Positions 35,479-44,600 of a stretch of DNA of 64,000 nucleotides are shown here, piece after piece. Source of the DNA: an uncultured Saprospiraceae bacterium (lineage in GTDB: Bacteria > Bacteroidota > Bacteroidia > Chitinophagales > Saprospiraceae). The position numbers were made by a program, and so were the translations under genes. The stretch lies in contig CALLWB010000103.1 of the NCBI GenBank assembly GCA_938016265.1, forward strand, positions 1-64,000, in the 5' to 3' direction. Each line of letters begins with the position of its first letter. Position 1 is the stretch's first letter. The notes beneath the pieces were generated by a model. The model made no database searches, had not been told where the DNA came from, and worked only from the letters and a program-made list of their open reading frames with translations.

Positions 35479-36666
35479 CTAAAAGTATCGCCAAAATGAA
35501 TGGACAGGCGTTTGTTGTTTGAAATTTAGATATCTTTTACACATAGGATAAAGAACCAATAAACCAATAAGCCAAACCCCATACATTAAATAGACCTCCA
35601 CTCCCTGAGGAAATAAGTAGCCTAAAAGACCATAAAGATATAGGTGTAACAAGTAGAAAAACATTGCTGTTTTACCAAAGGTTAGCAAAAAAATATTTGG
35701 CAGATTGGGCAATTTTATTTTCGAAAATAAGAATAGTAAAATCAGATTGATGCCAATTCCAAAAAGGATAAAGGTAATACTAGGCGGATATTTGGTGGTT
35801 TTTAGAAAATCGATAAGGTTTGTTTGTTCAGGAAGGTGTAAATTGCCAAATCCTCCTAGCAGTTTGAGTGCAAAAAATAAAGCAAGCATACCTATTCCCG
35901 TAAGGAAACCATAATAAATCGTTTTACTCCTATTTAATCCCAACAATCGACCATACACCAATCCAAAGCCAGTCAGTCCCACCCAAGGAATAACCGGATA
36001 AAGCGTAAAGCCAAAGGTGTGTGCACCAGGCAGCAATAACATCGTTCGCCACCAAACAATCTCACTAGTGACCGCCGCTGCAGGAGGAACAAGCATCTGC
36101 GTTATCAAAATAGCCGCTATACTAAGCAATAGAATCAACCAGGACGGAAGCCTGATCAGCAGCCCCCATATAATCATAGCAAAGGCCAACGAAAAAAGTA
36201 CGCCAAATACGAGTACTGGCATGTCGCCCATTACTCCTGGAAAATTGCCGGTAGGCCCGGTGCTCTCACCACTCATCATCCCTAGAAGCCATGCAGGATT
36301 TTCTATAAGTTGATGTGCAAGTAGTATGATCAATCCGCGCTTCAAAAAATAAGTAGCAATCTTTCTGTTCGACCAACCCTTCGATTTTCGATTTTTAGCA
36401 AATGCACTCATTCCGATACCCATCAACAGAAAAAAACCAGGAGCACAAATGTGCGTAATGAATCTTGTGAAAAAGTGCAACCCATTGTCATTGTAATCCG
36501 GCAAAGGGAACCCCCAAAATTCAGAGAAGTGCACCTTGGCAATAAAAGCACTGGCATGATCCAACGCCATGACCACCATGATAAATCCCCGCAATAAATC
36601 CACAGAGTCAAGTCGATGTGTTTGAATTACATCTCTTTTTGCAGTTTGGTCTAGAATATTGGACAA
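35479..36666 (-). CDS. DUF1624-type membrane protein (heparan-alpha-glucosaminide N-acetyltransferase-like)
   Basis: A 395-residue polytopic membrane protein with about ten hydrophobic segments. The N-terminal SVDLLRGFIMVVMALDHA (residues 20-37) is the DUF1624 signature, in which a conserved Asp-His begins the acyltransferase core; the relatives include the lysosomal HGSNAT enzyme that acetylates glucosamine across a membrane. In bacteria such proteins probably acylate cell-surface sugars. It stands alone, divergent from the 82-residue gene at 36730. Substrate unknown. Confidence 0.88.
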   Translation of the reverse strand: MSNILDQTAKRDVIQTHRLDSVDLLRGFIMVVMALDHASAFIAKVHFSEFWGFPLPDYNDNGLHFFTRFITHICAPGFFLLMGIGMSAFAKNRKSKGWSNRKIATYFLKRGLIILLAHQLIENPAWLLGMMSGESTGPTGNFPGVMGDMPVLVFGVLFSLAFAMIIWGLLIRLPSWLILLLSIAAILITQMLVPPAAAVTSEIVWWRTMLLLPGAHTFGFTLYPVIPWVGLTGFGLVYGRLLGLNRSKTIYYGFLTGIGMLALFFALKLLGGFGNLHLPEQTNLIDFLKTTKYPPSITFILFGIGINLILLFLFSKIKLPNLPNIFLLTFGKTAMFFYLLHLYLYGLLGYLFPQGVEVYLMYGVWLIGLLVLYPMCKRYLNFKQQTPVHSFWRYF

Positions 36667-36729
36667 TTGTTTAGTTTTGTTTATAATTTGAGAGGAAATT
36701 AATGAATTAGGCTAAGAAATCAGCAAACA

Positions 36730-36978
36730 ATGTCATCAAAGTATAAGACCATATATATCCATACAGAAAAAGCCCCAAATAAAAACATTTGGACGATGGC
36801 ACCAACAGTAAACGGAGATCAACTAGCCAGAGACACTCAAGCGGCAATTGAAAGAATGGAATTGGAAGAATATAGGTTGTTTTCAGTTACTCCAGTAGTT
36901 GCAACCATCACAAGATCAGCAGGAGATTCTGTACCTACAACAGAAGGCGTAATGTTAGTTTTTGAGAAAAATAAATAA
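36730..36978 (+). CDS. Conserved-looking 82-residue hypothetical protein
   Basis: I do not recognise this protein. It has no signal or membrane segment. It opens with two short strand-like runs (KTIYIHTEK, NIWTMAPT), then a helix (GDQLARDTQAAIERMELEEYRL) and two further strands (LFSVTPVVATI, EGVMLVFEK). The alpha/beta pattern suggests a small ferredoxin-like or DUF-type fold. It has a clean start, 63 bases from the divergent DUF1624 gene, and its own strong terminator, both of which support a real gene. Confidence 0.7.
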   Translation: MSSKYKTIYIHTEKAPNKNIWTMAPTVNGDQLARDTQAAIERMELEEYRLFSVTPVVATITRSAGDSVPTTEGVMLVFEKNK

Positions 36979-36984
36979 AAAAAA

Positions 36985-37005
36985 AGCCCCACAATTAGTG
37001 AGGCT
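36985..37005. terminator. Bidirectional rho-independent terminator
   Basis: AGCCCCAC (36985-36992) pairs with GTGAGGCT (36998-37005) with one mismatch and a 5-base loop; a T run follows on plus and an A run precedes, so it serves both convergent genes. Confidence 0.85.
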
Positions 37006-37026
37006 CGTATTTTTTAGTAAAAGATA

Positions 37027-37452
37027 TTATTGTTTTTCATAATCGTCAGAATGTTCAATCGTTTCACCGGAAAAACTATCCGTTGAGGTGTACTCTATTG
37101 TCATTGTAGTTTCTGTGAGGTTTACTAGATCAACAGGATCTTCACCGGCAAACTCTATCTGCGTCGATTCATCATTACCAGATATTATCCAAGTCTCTTC
37201 AAATTGGGCATCTGGGTCGCCACCTTCGTCGTAGCGGATATGAGTAACTGTACTGTCAGCTATAAACTCGTAAGTAGCATAGGCACCAACAGGTTGAGTA
37301 ATAGAATTCTGTCTCATTTCTACAGTTCTCCAAAAACCAATTATTAGTTCTTCTTTTGGAGTTTCTACAGGAGGTGTTTCTTTTTTGCACTGGAAACTAA
37401 TTATCGAGAATAAGACAACTAGCAGAGTGAAGGTAATGCGAGAAGAATTCAT
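37027..37452 (-). CDS. Lipocalin-like small lipoprotein
   Basis: A 141-residue lipoprotein; the hydrophobic signal ends at Cys22 (ISFQC), followed by a Pro/Glu-rich linker. The mature domain (LIIGFWRTVEMRQ, then a string of strands with TYEFIADSTVTHIRYDEGG and ETTMTIEYT) has the pattern of the lipocalin-like DUF domains common in Bacteroidota, which open with a GxWxx motif. Function unknown. It is monocistronic and convergent with the 82-residue gene. Confidence 0.78.
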   Translation of the reverse strand: MNSSRITFTLLVVLFSIISFQCKKETPPVETPKEELIIGFWRTVEMRQNSITQPVGAYATYEFIADSTVTHIRYDEGGDPDAQFEETWIISGNDESTQIEFAGEDPVDLVNLTETTMTIEYTSTDSFSGETIEHSDDYEKQ

Positions 37453-37683
37453 GCTTTTGTGTTTTTGATTTGTATTATGGTCAGTACTTATAGTTAGACG
37501 TAATAAATTGTGTATAGTAGCTAAACGAAAATTTTTCTATCTAATTGCTTAAACGACTATTTATTTATTTTGGTTGCAATATAAACAATTTTCTAATTTA
37601 AAGTTGGACAATTTTCTAGAGGGTAAGTTTTTAATGGCTGATAATCAGGTAGTAGTGCTTATTGAGCCTAGGAAGTTTTTTTG

Positions 37684-39033
37684 TTATTCTTTTGTTACCA
37701 GATAGACAACTCCAATATGATCATCGGTGAAGAAAAAGGATCGGTCATCTCTTATAATGACATCACAAGGCCGGCCATATCGTTCTCCATCTTTTAAGAA
37801 ACCGGATATCACTGATTCCGGTTTATGGTTCTTCTTAGTGCGCACTATGGCATAACCGCGTGCTTGACTTACTTTTCCTGATCCGTGCAAAGCTACCAGA
37901 AAATAGTTGCGAAGTGCTGGCAATTGAAAATTTTTGGGAAAATACTCAAAACCAAGTGGAGAAGCATGTGATTCAAAGGCGGTATATCCTGTGGGAATGT
38001 CCTTGCATTCTATACTTTTTCGTTCCCAGGTATCTTTTAGTACTGCGTTTGGTACTTTGTTGTCACTTTGGTCTTTTGGGTCTTCTTCCTTTATGATTCC
38101 TCCAGCTTCGTAGCAATAGGGCCATCCATAATGTTTCCCCTTTTCCAGGATATACATTAAGTCGTCTGGAGCCTCTTTTCCCAAGTGATCGGCTCCCATA
38201 TTTGTAGCAAAAAATGTGTTTTCCACCCAGCCAATATCTACTGCATTTCGCACTCCATAAGCAAAAATAGCACTATTTGTACCATCTATATCCATTTCCA
38301 ACACGGTAGCTCTCATTGATTCATCCAATCGTTCTTCACATAAATTGCAACTACTGCCAACCGACAAATAGAGTTTGTCCTTATGAAAGGCGATAGTTCT
38401 TGTGAGGTGCCATCCTCCATATTTATAACTAAGCCCATAACTCGGAAAGGTCATCAACACCTCAGGGGCACTGCTTGGAGCCGTTTCGCCAGAAGTATAT
38501 TTATAACGTACTAATTGTTCGGTCATTGCAAGATATAACCAATCCTGGCCAGTTTGGTCGGTATAAAACTGAACACTATTAGGGTTGTGGAGCTTGTCTT
38601 TCCAAACGGTGATTTTGTCAAATCGATGGGTTGCAGGGTTAAAATTTTCAAGGATAAACACCTTTCCTTTTTTGTTATCTGCTAATCCATGCATTCCGGT
38701 TACAAACAACCGATCATCTGGAGATTTAGCAAAAAATCGAACGCGACGAAGTCCTTCTGCTACTGGATAAATAGCATACCCTTCAGGTACATTCAGCGAA
38801 AATGTTTTTCCATCTTGAAGAGTGATCGTCTTTGGTACTAAGGTAATTGGGGTCTTGTCAATGTTATCAGATTCAAATCCAAGCTCTTTTGTAGAAGGCG
38901 GATCTTTCTCTTCCATCACCGCTGGCTGATCAGTATCAGTATTATTATTATTATTATTATTATTGGAATTGGTTTGCTGCTGACAAGAGAAAAACAACAG
39001 ACAAAGGGTCAGAAAAACAGCGTGGTTCATCAA
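37684..39033 (-). CDS. PQQ/sorbosone dehydrogenase-like beta-propeller lipoprotein
   Basis: A 449-residue lipoprotein (lipid Cys17 in LLFFSCQQ) followed by an eight-Asn linker coded by a trinucleotide repeat. The main domain is a six-bladed glucose/sorbosone dehydrogenase-like propeller: GYAIYPVAEGLRRVRFFAKSPDDRLFVT, FHKDKLYLSVGSSCNLCEE, YGVRNAVDIGW and HYGWPYCYEAGG are the family blocks. PQQ binding is usual for the family but not proved here. It lies nine bases after the mltG stop on the same strand, so it is probably cotranscribed with it. Confidence 0.85.
   Translation of the reverse strand: MMNHAVFLTLCLLFFSCQQQTNSNNNNNNNNTDTDQPAVMEEKDPPSTKELGFESDNIDKTPITLVPKTITLQDGKTFSLNVPEGYAIYPVAEGLRRVRFFAKSPDDRLFVTGMHGLADNKKGKVFILENFNPATHRFDKITVWKDKLHNPNSVQFYTDQTGQDWLYLAMTEQLVRYKYTSGETAPSSAPEVLMTFPSYGLSYKYGGWHLTRTIAFHKDKLYLSVGSSCNLCEERLDESMRATVLEMDIDGTNSAIFAYGVRNAVDIGWVENTFFATNMGADHLGKEAPDDLMYILEKGKHYGWPYCYEAGGIIKEEDPKDQSDNKVPNAVLKDTWERKSIECKDIPTGYTAFESHASPLGFEYFPKNFQLPALRNYFLVALHGSGKVSQARGYAIVRTKKNHKPESVISGFLKDGERYGRPCDVIIRDDRSFFFTDDHIGVVYLVTKE
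38941..38964. repeat. Trinucleotide microsatellite inside a lipoprotein gene
   Basis: (ATT)8 on the plus strand, read as eight Asn codons in the dehydrogenase-like lipoprotein just after the lipid anchor. Length changes would not shift the frame. Confidence 0.9.
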
Positions 39034-39042
39034 GGGAAGTTT

Positions 39043-40095
39043 TTAGCGGAAAATTTTACGTTTATTAAGCGCCTGATGGTATTTTCTAGCATTTTTTAAA
39101 TGCTGATTATAGTTTTCTGCAAAGTTGGAGAAGCCGGAAAAATCCTCCTTGGCACAAAAGAAAATATAATTGTGCTTTTCATAGTCTAATACCGCATCAA
39201 TATAACTTAGTTCCGGCATGTTGATTGGTCCAGGGGGCAACCCCGCATTCTTATATGTATTGTAGGGAGAATCGATTTCTTTATGTTTGTCTAACACTCT
39301 TTTTATGGTGAAATCATTCATAGCAAAAATCAATGTAGGGTCTGCTTCTAAAGGAATTCCTTTTTGTAATCGATTCATATATACACCAGCTATCCGTTTT
39401 CGTTCTTCTGACTTTGCCGTTTCACTTTGCACGATAGAGGCGAGGGTAGTGACTTCTTCCGGAGTGAGATCGATGGCCTTGGCTTTGCCGGTTCGCGATA
39501 CCCAGAAATTCTTGTATTCCTTGTTCATTCGAGCCACAAATTCTTGTCCATTGGCACTCCAGTTAAATTTGTAGGTATTTGGCAAGAACATGCTAGGGAA
39601 GGTCTCCTTAGTGAAATTGTATTTGGCGGCAGTTTCCGGGTCTCTTAAAATTCCAAGTAAAGTCATGGAGTCGGTATCAATATAGGAAGCTACTTTACCT
39701 GCCAAATCCTCCAAAGTTCTGAGATAGTTGAAGGTGACTTTTACAGGACTGTGGGTACCTGATCGCAGTAGATTGCAAATACTATTGTTGCTCATGCCTG
39801 CGGTAATTTTGTACCTCCCAGGATAAATATGTTTGGAGAGATTTTTCCGCTCAGCAACCCATTCGAAGAACTTCGGATCTTTTAAGATATTTTTGTCAGC
39901 AAGTGAAGCATAGACCTCCTCGATGGAGGATCCTTTCGGAATGTACAGGTAGGCCGATTCTCCTTCTTTGAGATGGACGTTAGACTGATAAATTTGTTGA
40001 TAGAAATACCAGGAAGCAAATGCGGCTATGCAAATTCCTATCAGTCCTATCCATAAAAGCAATTTGAGGCCTGAAAAATTGGTCGACTTTTCCAT
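39043..40095 (-). CDS. mltG: Endolytic transglycosylase MltG
   Basis: A 350-residue membrane-anchored lytic transglycosylase that cuts nascent peptidoglycan. One N-terminal transmembrane segment (residues 11-30) is followed by a LysM-like region and the YceG catalytic domain. Glu225 in IVQSETAK corresponds to the catalytic Glu (in E. coli the Glu of EKET), and the following NRLQKGIPLEADPTLIFAM is the family hallmark, as is NTYKNAGLPPGPINMP. Normal length. It precedes the dehydrogenase-like lipoprotein gene by nine bases. Confidence 0.95.
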   Translation of the reverse strand: MEKSTNFSGLKLLLWIGLIGICIAAFASWYFYQQIYQSNVHLKEGESAYLYIPKGSSIEEVYASLADKNILKDPKFFEWVAERKNLSKHIYPGRYKITAGMSNNSICNLLRSGTHSPVKVTFNYLRTLEDLAGKVASYIDTDSMTLLGILRDPETAAKYNFTKETFPSMFLPNTYKFNWSANGQEFVARMNKEYKNFWVSRTGKAKAIDLTPEEVTTLASIVQSETAKSEERKRIAGVYMNRLQKGIPLEADPTLIFAMNDFTIKRVLDKHKEIDSPYNTYKNAGLPPGPINMPELSYIDAVLDYEKHNYIFFCAKEDFSGFSNFAENYNQHLKNARKYHQALNKRKIFR

Positions 40096-40259
40096 ATTTC
40101 CTGGTAACGGGTCTAATTATCAGATAAACAATTTTGATGGCGCGAAATTACATCAATTTTTTTAATGATTGGTAATTTACTATAGTGATATTCATAGGAA
40201 CTCGCAGAATAAGCAGGAGGTATCAGTTAGAACAGCAGATTTAAACTATCCTAAAAAAG

Positions 40260-40293
40260 AAACAGGTGACCTTACAATTAAGATCACCTGTTT
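40260..40293 (-). terminator. Rho-independent terminator of holA
   Basis: AAACAGGTGA (40260-40269) pairs with TCACCTGTTT (40284-40293), with an extra 3-bp inner stem; the minus strand continues with TTTCTTTTTT, as expected for the end of the holA transcript. Confidence 0.85.
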
Positions 40294-40359
40294 TTAATTC
40301 ACCATTTTCCATTAATCAAACTAATAACAAAACGCGGGTTGTTTTCAAAACGCTGCTTA

Positions 40360-41370
40360 CTAGTGTAAAATTTTATAAATTAATTCTCGAAGGAGTTCTC
40401 CTTCTGGGGTACTATCGCGATCTACTCCCTTGGATTTCAGGTCATACTCTCTCAAAAGATGGATTACATTTTCACTTCTACTACGATTATAATTTTTTGC
40501 TGCGCGCTTATAATCTTTGAGAAACCAAGCCGATCGAAGTCCCAATCCTTTTATCTGATCACTTTCCGAAGCGCTGGATAAACTGTTTAAGACAAACACC
40601 TTTGAGAAAAAGTTGTAAAGAGCGCCCGTTATTTTGGGAAGTGGATTTTCCTTGGGATTTGCTACGAAGTAATTGATGATCCGATTAGCCTTGACGAGGT
40701 CTCTGCCTCCTAGTGCGCTTTGCAACTCAAATACATTGTAATCTTTACTTATCCCAATGTTTTTTTGAATATGCTCCATCGAGATGGTCGAGCCTTCCGG
40801 CAGGTTGATGGTCATTTTTTCAAGTTCGTTGGAAATTTTGGATAGGTCGGTTCCCAGGTATTCTGCCATTAGCTGGCTGGCATTTGGAGCGATCTGAAAT
40901 TTTTTCTTTTTCAATTGTCCATTTATCCAGTCAGGAATCTGGTTGTCGTACAGTTTTTTTGATTCAAATACGACCGCCTTTTTGTTGATTAGTTTCCCAA
41001 ACTTCGTCCTTGTATCTAGTTTTTTATGCTTAAAACAAATCAGCAGTAGAGTAGTGGGTGTTGGGTTTTCGACATATTTTTCCAGCTTGGCAATATCACG
41101 CATGTCTTGCGCTTCTTTGAGAATGACCACTTGCCGTTCTGCCATCATTGGGTACCTTCTTGCCGTATCGATCACTGCCATATGATCTACATCACGCCCA
41201 TACAAAACGGTAAAATTGAATGATTTTTCTGCCTCAGAAAGCACTTTGTTTTCTATGTACTTTGTCAATCCATCAATAAAATAAGACTCTTTCCCATGAA
41301 GGAAATATATAGGTTGATACTGTTTCGCTTTTAAATCCTTTAATACACTTTCGTAGGTCGCTGCGGCCAT
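40360..41370 (-). CDS. holA: DNA polymerase III subunit delta
   Basis: A 336-residue clamp-loader delta subunit, normal length. The start YESVLKDLKAKQYQPIYFLHGKESYFID is the delta N-terminal motif with the HGxE segment; ERQVVILKEAQDM and LLLICFKHKKLDTRTK follow, and the C-terminal third has the delta helical collar (LELQSALGGRDLVKANRIINYF). Delta opens the beta clamp during replication. Monocistronic, with an exact -7 box upstream and a hairpin terminator. Its usual divergent neighbour, an HSDR_N-domain gene, is here separated from it by a 5-kb secreted-protein gene. Confidence 0.94.
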   Translation of the reverse strand: MAAATYESVLKDLKAKQYQPIYFLHGKESYFIDGLTKYIENKVLSEAEKSFNFTVLYGRDVDHMAVIDTARRYPMMAERQVVILKEAQDMRDIAKLEKYVENPTPTTLLLICFKHKKLDTRTKFGKLINKKAVVFESKKLYDNQIPDWINGQLKKKKFQIAPNASQLMAEYLGTDLSKISNELEKMTINLPEGSTISMEHIQKNIGISKDYNVFELQSALGGRDLVKANRIINYFVANPKENPLPKITGALYNFFSKVFVLNSLSSASESDQIKGLGLRSAWFLKDYKRAAKNYNRSRSENVIHLLREYDLKSKGVDRDSTPEGELLRELIYKILH

Positions 41371-41398
41371 CTTTATTCTTGAGTTGATAATAGATATA

Positions 41399-41406
41399 CA
41401 AAGGTA
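41399..41406 (-). promoter_or_regulatory. Candidate -7 element of holA
   Basis: On the minus strand TACCTTTG, an exact match, 29 bases before the holA start codon, the same octamer as for typA. Confidence 0.55.
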
Positions 41407-41580
41407 GTTTTTATTTAAGTTTTTCTTGAAAGTAATGCCTTAAATAACTCGTACGTGATCGCAATTTTAGAGAAGCAAGGGACTGTTTGGTAGAATGTAG
41501 AGGAATACAATCTTGGATGCGCAGAGAAGAAGGGCTTTGCTTTCGGGAAAAACCTTATTCTGAAAAAGCACAAAAAAATA

Positions 41581-41616
41581 GGTCACCTACTCGAAAGTAA
41601 ATGACCCATATTTAGT
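41581..41616 (-). terminator. Terminator of the giant secreted-protein gene
   Basis: GGTCA (41581-41585) and TGACC (41612-41616) with inner ACT/AGT pairs; on the minus strand a run CTATTTTTTTG follows. A second perfect hairpin, ATTCCAT-TTTA-ATGGAAT, lies at 41628-41645, four bases past the stop. Confidence 0.75.
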
Positions 41617-41648
41617 GAGTTTATTTTATTCCATTTTAATGGAATTCC

Positions 41649-44600
41649 TTATTCTTTAACAAGACTTAGTTTCTTAGTAATGTATTGATCTCCTATTTGA
41701 ATTTTTACAAAATAAATACCAGCAGCATATCCTGCCATTTCAAACTTAAATTGCTTAGTCGTGAGACCAGATTCATTGAACGTCTGCATCACTTGACCGA
41801 TGGTGTTTACCAAAGATATAGTTACGTCTTTAGACTGATCCAACTCCAATACTAAAATGGCATCCATGTCTGTAGGATTTGGATACAATTCAAGATGGAT
41901 AAGAGAACTAATATTTTCAACACTTACTGATCCTCCATTTACAGTGTAAGATCCAGTTGTCGTGCATCCATTAGCGTCAGTTACTGTATTGTCGTAATTG
42001 CCAGGAGCGAGATTTCCTAGGCCACCGGTAGTTGCTCCGTTGCTCCAGAGGTAGGAATAAGGACCTGTACCTCCAGCCGTTGTAGTAGTAATACTTCCAT
42101 CATTTGCTCCCATGACAGATTCATCTGTTACCGTACCTGTTGTACTAAGTAGTCCAGGTGAGCCAATGGTAACGGATTCAATCAATAGACAACCCGCAGC
42201 ATCAGAAATTGTAACTGTATGCGTACCAGCAGTTAGAGAGGTAACCGTGCTACCTACCTCGCCATTATCCCAGGAGTAAGAATATGGAGATGTTCCACCT
42301 GTTGGGGCTAAAGTTGCAATTCCATTAGCCTCTCCAAAACAAAGTACATCTGTAATAGAAGCTTGAGCACTAATTGCCGTAGGACCGCTAACTGTCATAG
42401 CAGGTATTGCAGAACTACAACCATTAGCATCAATTATTGTCAACAAGTATAAGCCTGGTGCAAGTCCGCCATTATTCTGTGTAGTTACTCCATTGCTCCA
42501 AACAAAAGTATAAGGCATAGTCCCCCCATTAAAGGTCGGGTTAATTGCACCATCATTGCTATCCGAGCAGGTCGCATCATCAATAATGGTGCTACCTTGA
42601 GAAACACCAGTTGGGTCGGTTACCGTTGCCATTACTGTGAGTGCGCATCCACCGCCATCTGTTACGACGACATTGTACATTCCAGCAGGCAAATTGTTTA
42701 TATCTTCTGTAGTTTCTCCATTGCTCCATGTATAAGCATAAGGAGCTGTTCCTCCAGAAAGGGTTAAGTCTATCGCTCCATCAGTATTGCCAGCACAAGT
42801 AGGATCTGTAATGTTTGTAGTACTTGCAATAGCTCCAGGAGGCAAGGAAATCGTATAGGTAGCAGACACAAATGAACAGTTGTTCACATCTGTGACCGTA
42901 GCCTGATAAGTGCCAGGAGGAAGATTGCTTATGTCTTCAGTTGTTGCTCCATTGTCCCATAGAACAGAATATGGAGCTACTCCACCAACAATTAGCAAGT
43001 TTACCGCACCGTCGTTGCCCGCACAAGAGGCCTGAGTTGTCGTACCGACAGCACCAATCCCAGGATAGTTAGAAACAGAAATGGAGTCTCTAATTGGAGT
43101 ACTACATTGAGGCACAAATACATCTACCCAATAATCGCCAGGCATAGTGACAGAGATCATTTGAGTAACCTCTCCAGTAGACCATAAATAAGATGTAGCA
43201 GTTGGAACTCCTGCATCTAATAAGAAGGGATTTCCTGGACAATCAACCTGGTCCGCTCCCAAATCTACATTGGGACCCTGATTTACCGTAACTACTACTG
43301 GGGAGACCGTCGCATTACAAACAGTGGCACCTGTCAGATCAAGTGCACTATACCATAAAGTTCCATTAAATTCCCGTCCAGTATTAGTTCCACCAAAAGC
43401 GGAGCACAAACCAGTTCCCATTTGTATAGAGAGGTCGCCATTGGTGTAGGTCGATGATCCATTTGTATAGTTCGCGTCATATTCAACATAAAGTGCGTAA
43501 GTTGCACCTGCTGGAATAGTAAGTGGCGTACCAAGGGTAACTGTATTAGCGACATCCGCTACTCCATTCATAACTGTTTCGTTGGTAAGTAGTGTCCAGG
43601 CAGCCATATTGGTCTCATTTCCATTAAATGTACCATTTGGTATATACCAGACATTGACTGGTTGAGTACCACTAGAATTCAGATTGACGTCGATACTATC
43701 AATAGTGTAATCAAAAGTACCGATGTTGGTGACATCAAACATGTTTCCACCTCCACATCCATTACCAGCCGCAAAAGTTGTTGTTATGCTTTCTACAGCG
43801 TAGACTACTTGTGATATGTAATAAGTGGTATTCGTAGTAAGTCCAGAGACAGTTAGGGTATCAATACCAAGGAAATTTCCACCTGGCGCATCAAACCATC
43901 CGTAAGTGACACCAAATTCATAATTGGGGATTAGTGTTGCTGAACTTCCCGAGCAGATGCTCTCTCCATTGCCAGTAGCTGGCTCTGAAGAAGTTAAAGC
44001 TATAGAAGTAGTAATGGTATCGTTTGTTGGATTGTTATCTCCAGTAAGATCTGCAATGACTGTTATATCAAGTAAACCACCTGCGGGTGGGACATTCACT
44101 GTTCCTAGTACAACATCCTGCGTTTGATTTAATGTAAGATTTCCAGTATAGTTGAAGGTAAAATTGCTTGTAGCTGCACCAGAGGTGATCACCGTAATCG
44201 GTAAGGAGGTGATTGGATTTGCACCAAGATTGAATAATCTAGCTTCTATCGAAACGGTACCCGCACAATCTCCTTGCATTGGGTTAACAAAAGTAACTAA
44301 ACTTGCATCATCTGCAACTATATCATATTCATCTGCACCAATATCAACTGTGGTGGATGGTGGCAATGGCCTTGCATCCCCATCAATATCAAATGGAACA
44401 ACGACGTTATTATTTCCTGCATCATATGCTAGTCCACCAAAAACGTGCAGATCGGTTGGAGTCACAAAAAGAGGATCGCCTTGCCGTGAGTTGGCGTTGA
44501 AACTAACAACACCAGCCTGCCAGGTAGCTAAGTCAGTATATGTGGTCGTTCCAAATTTGGAAAAAAGGCTATTCCCTGGAAGGGGGAAATAAATATTGAA

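Noticed and set aside
36730-36978. Toxin-antitoxin candidate for the 82-residue protein
   Set aside because: No partner gene adjoins it; both neighbours are on the opposite strand and have other functions.
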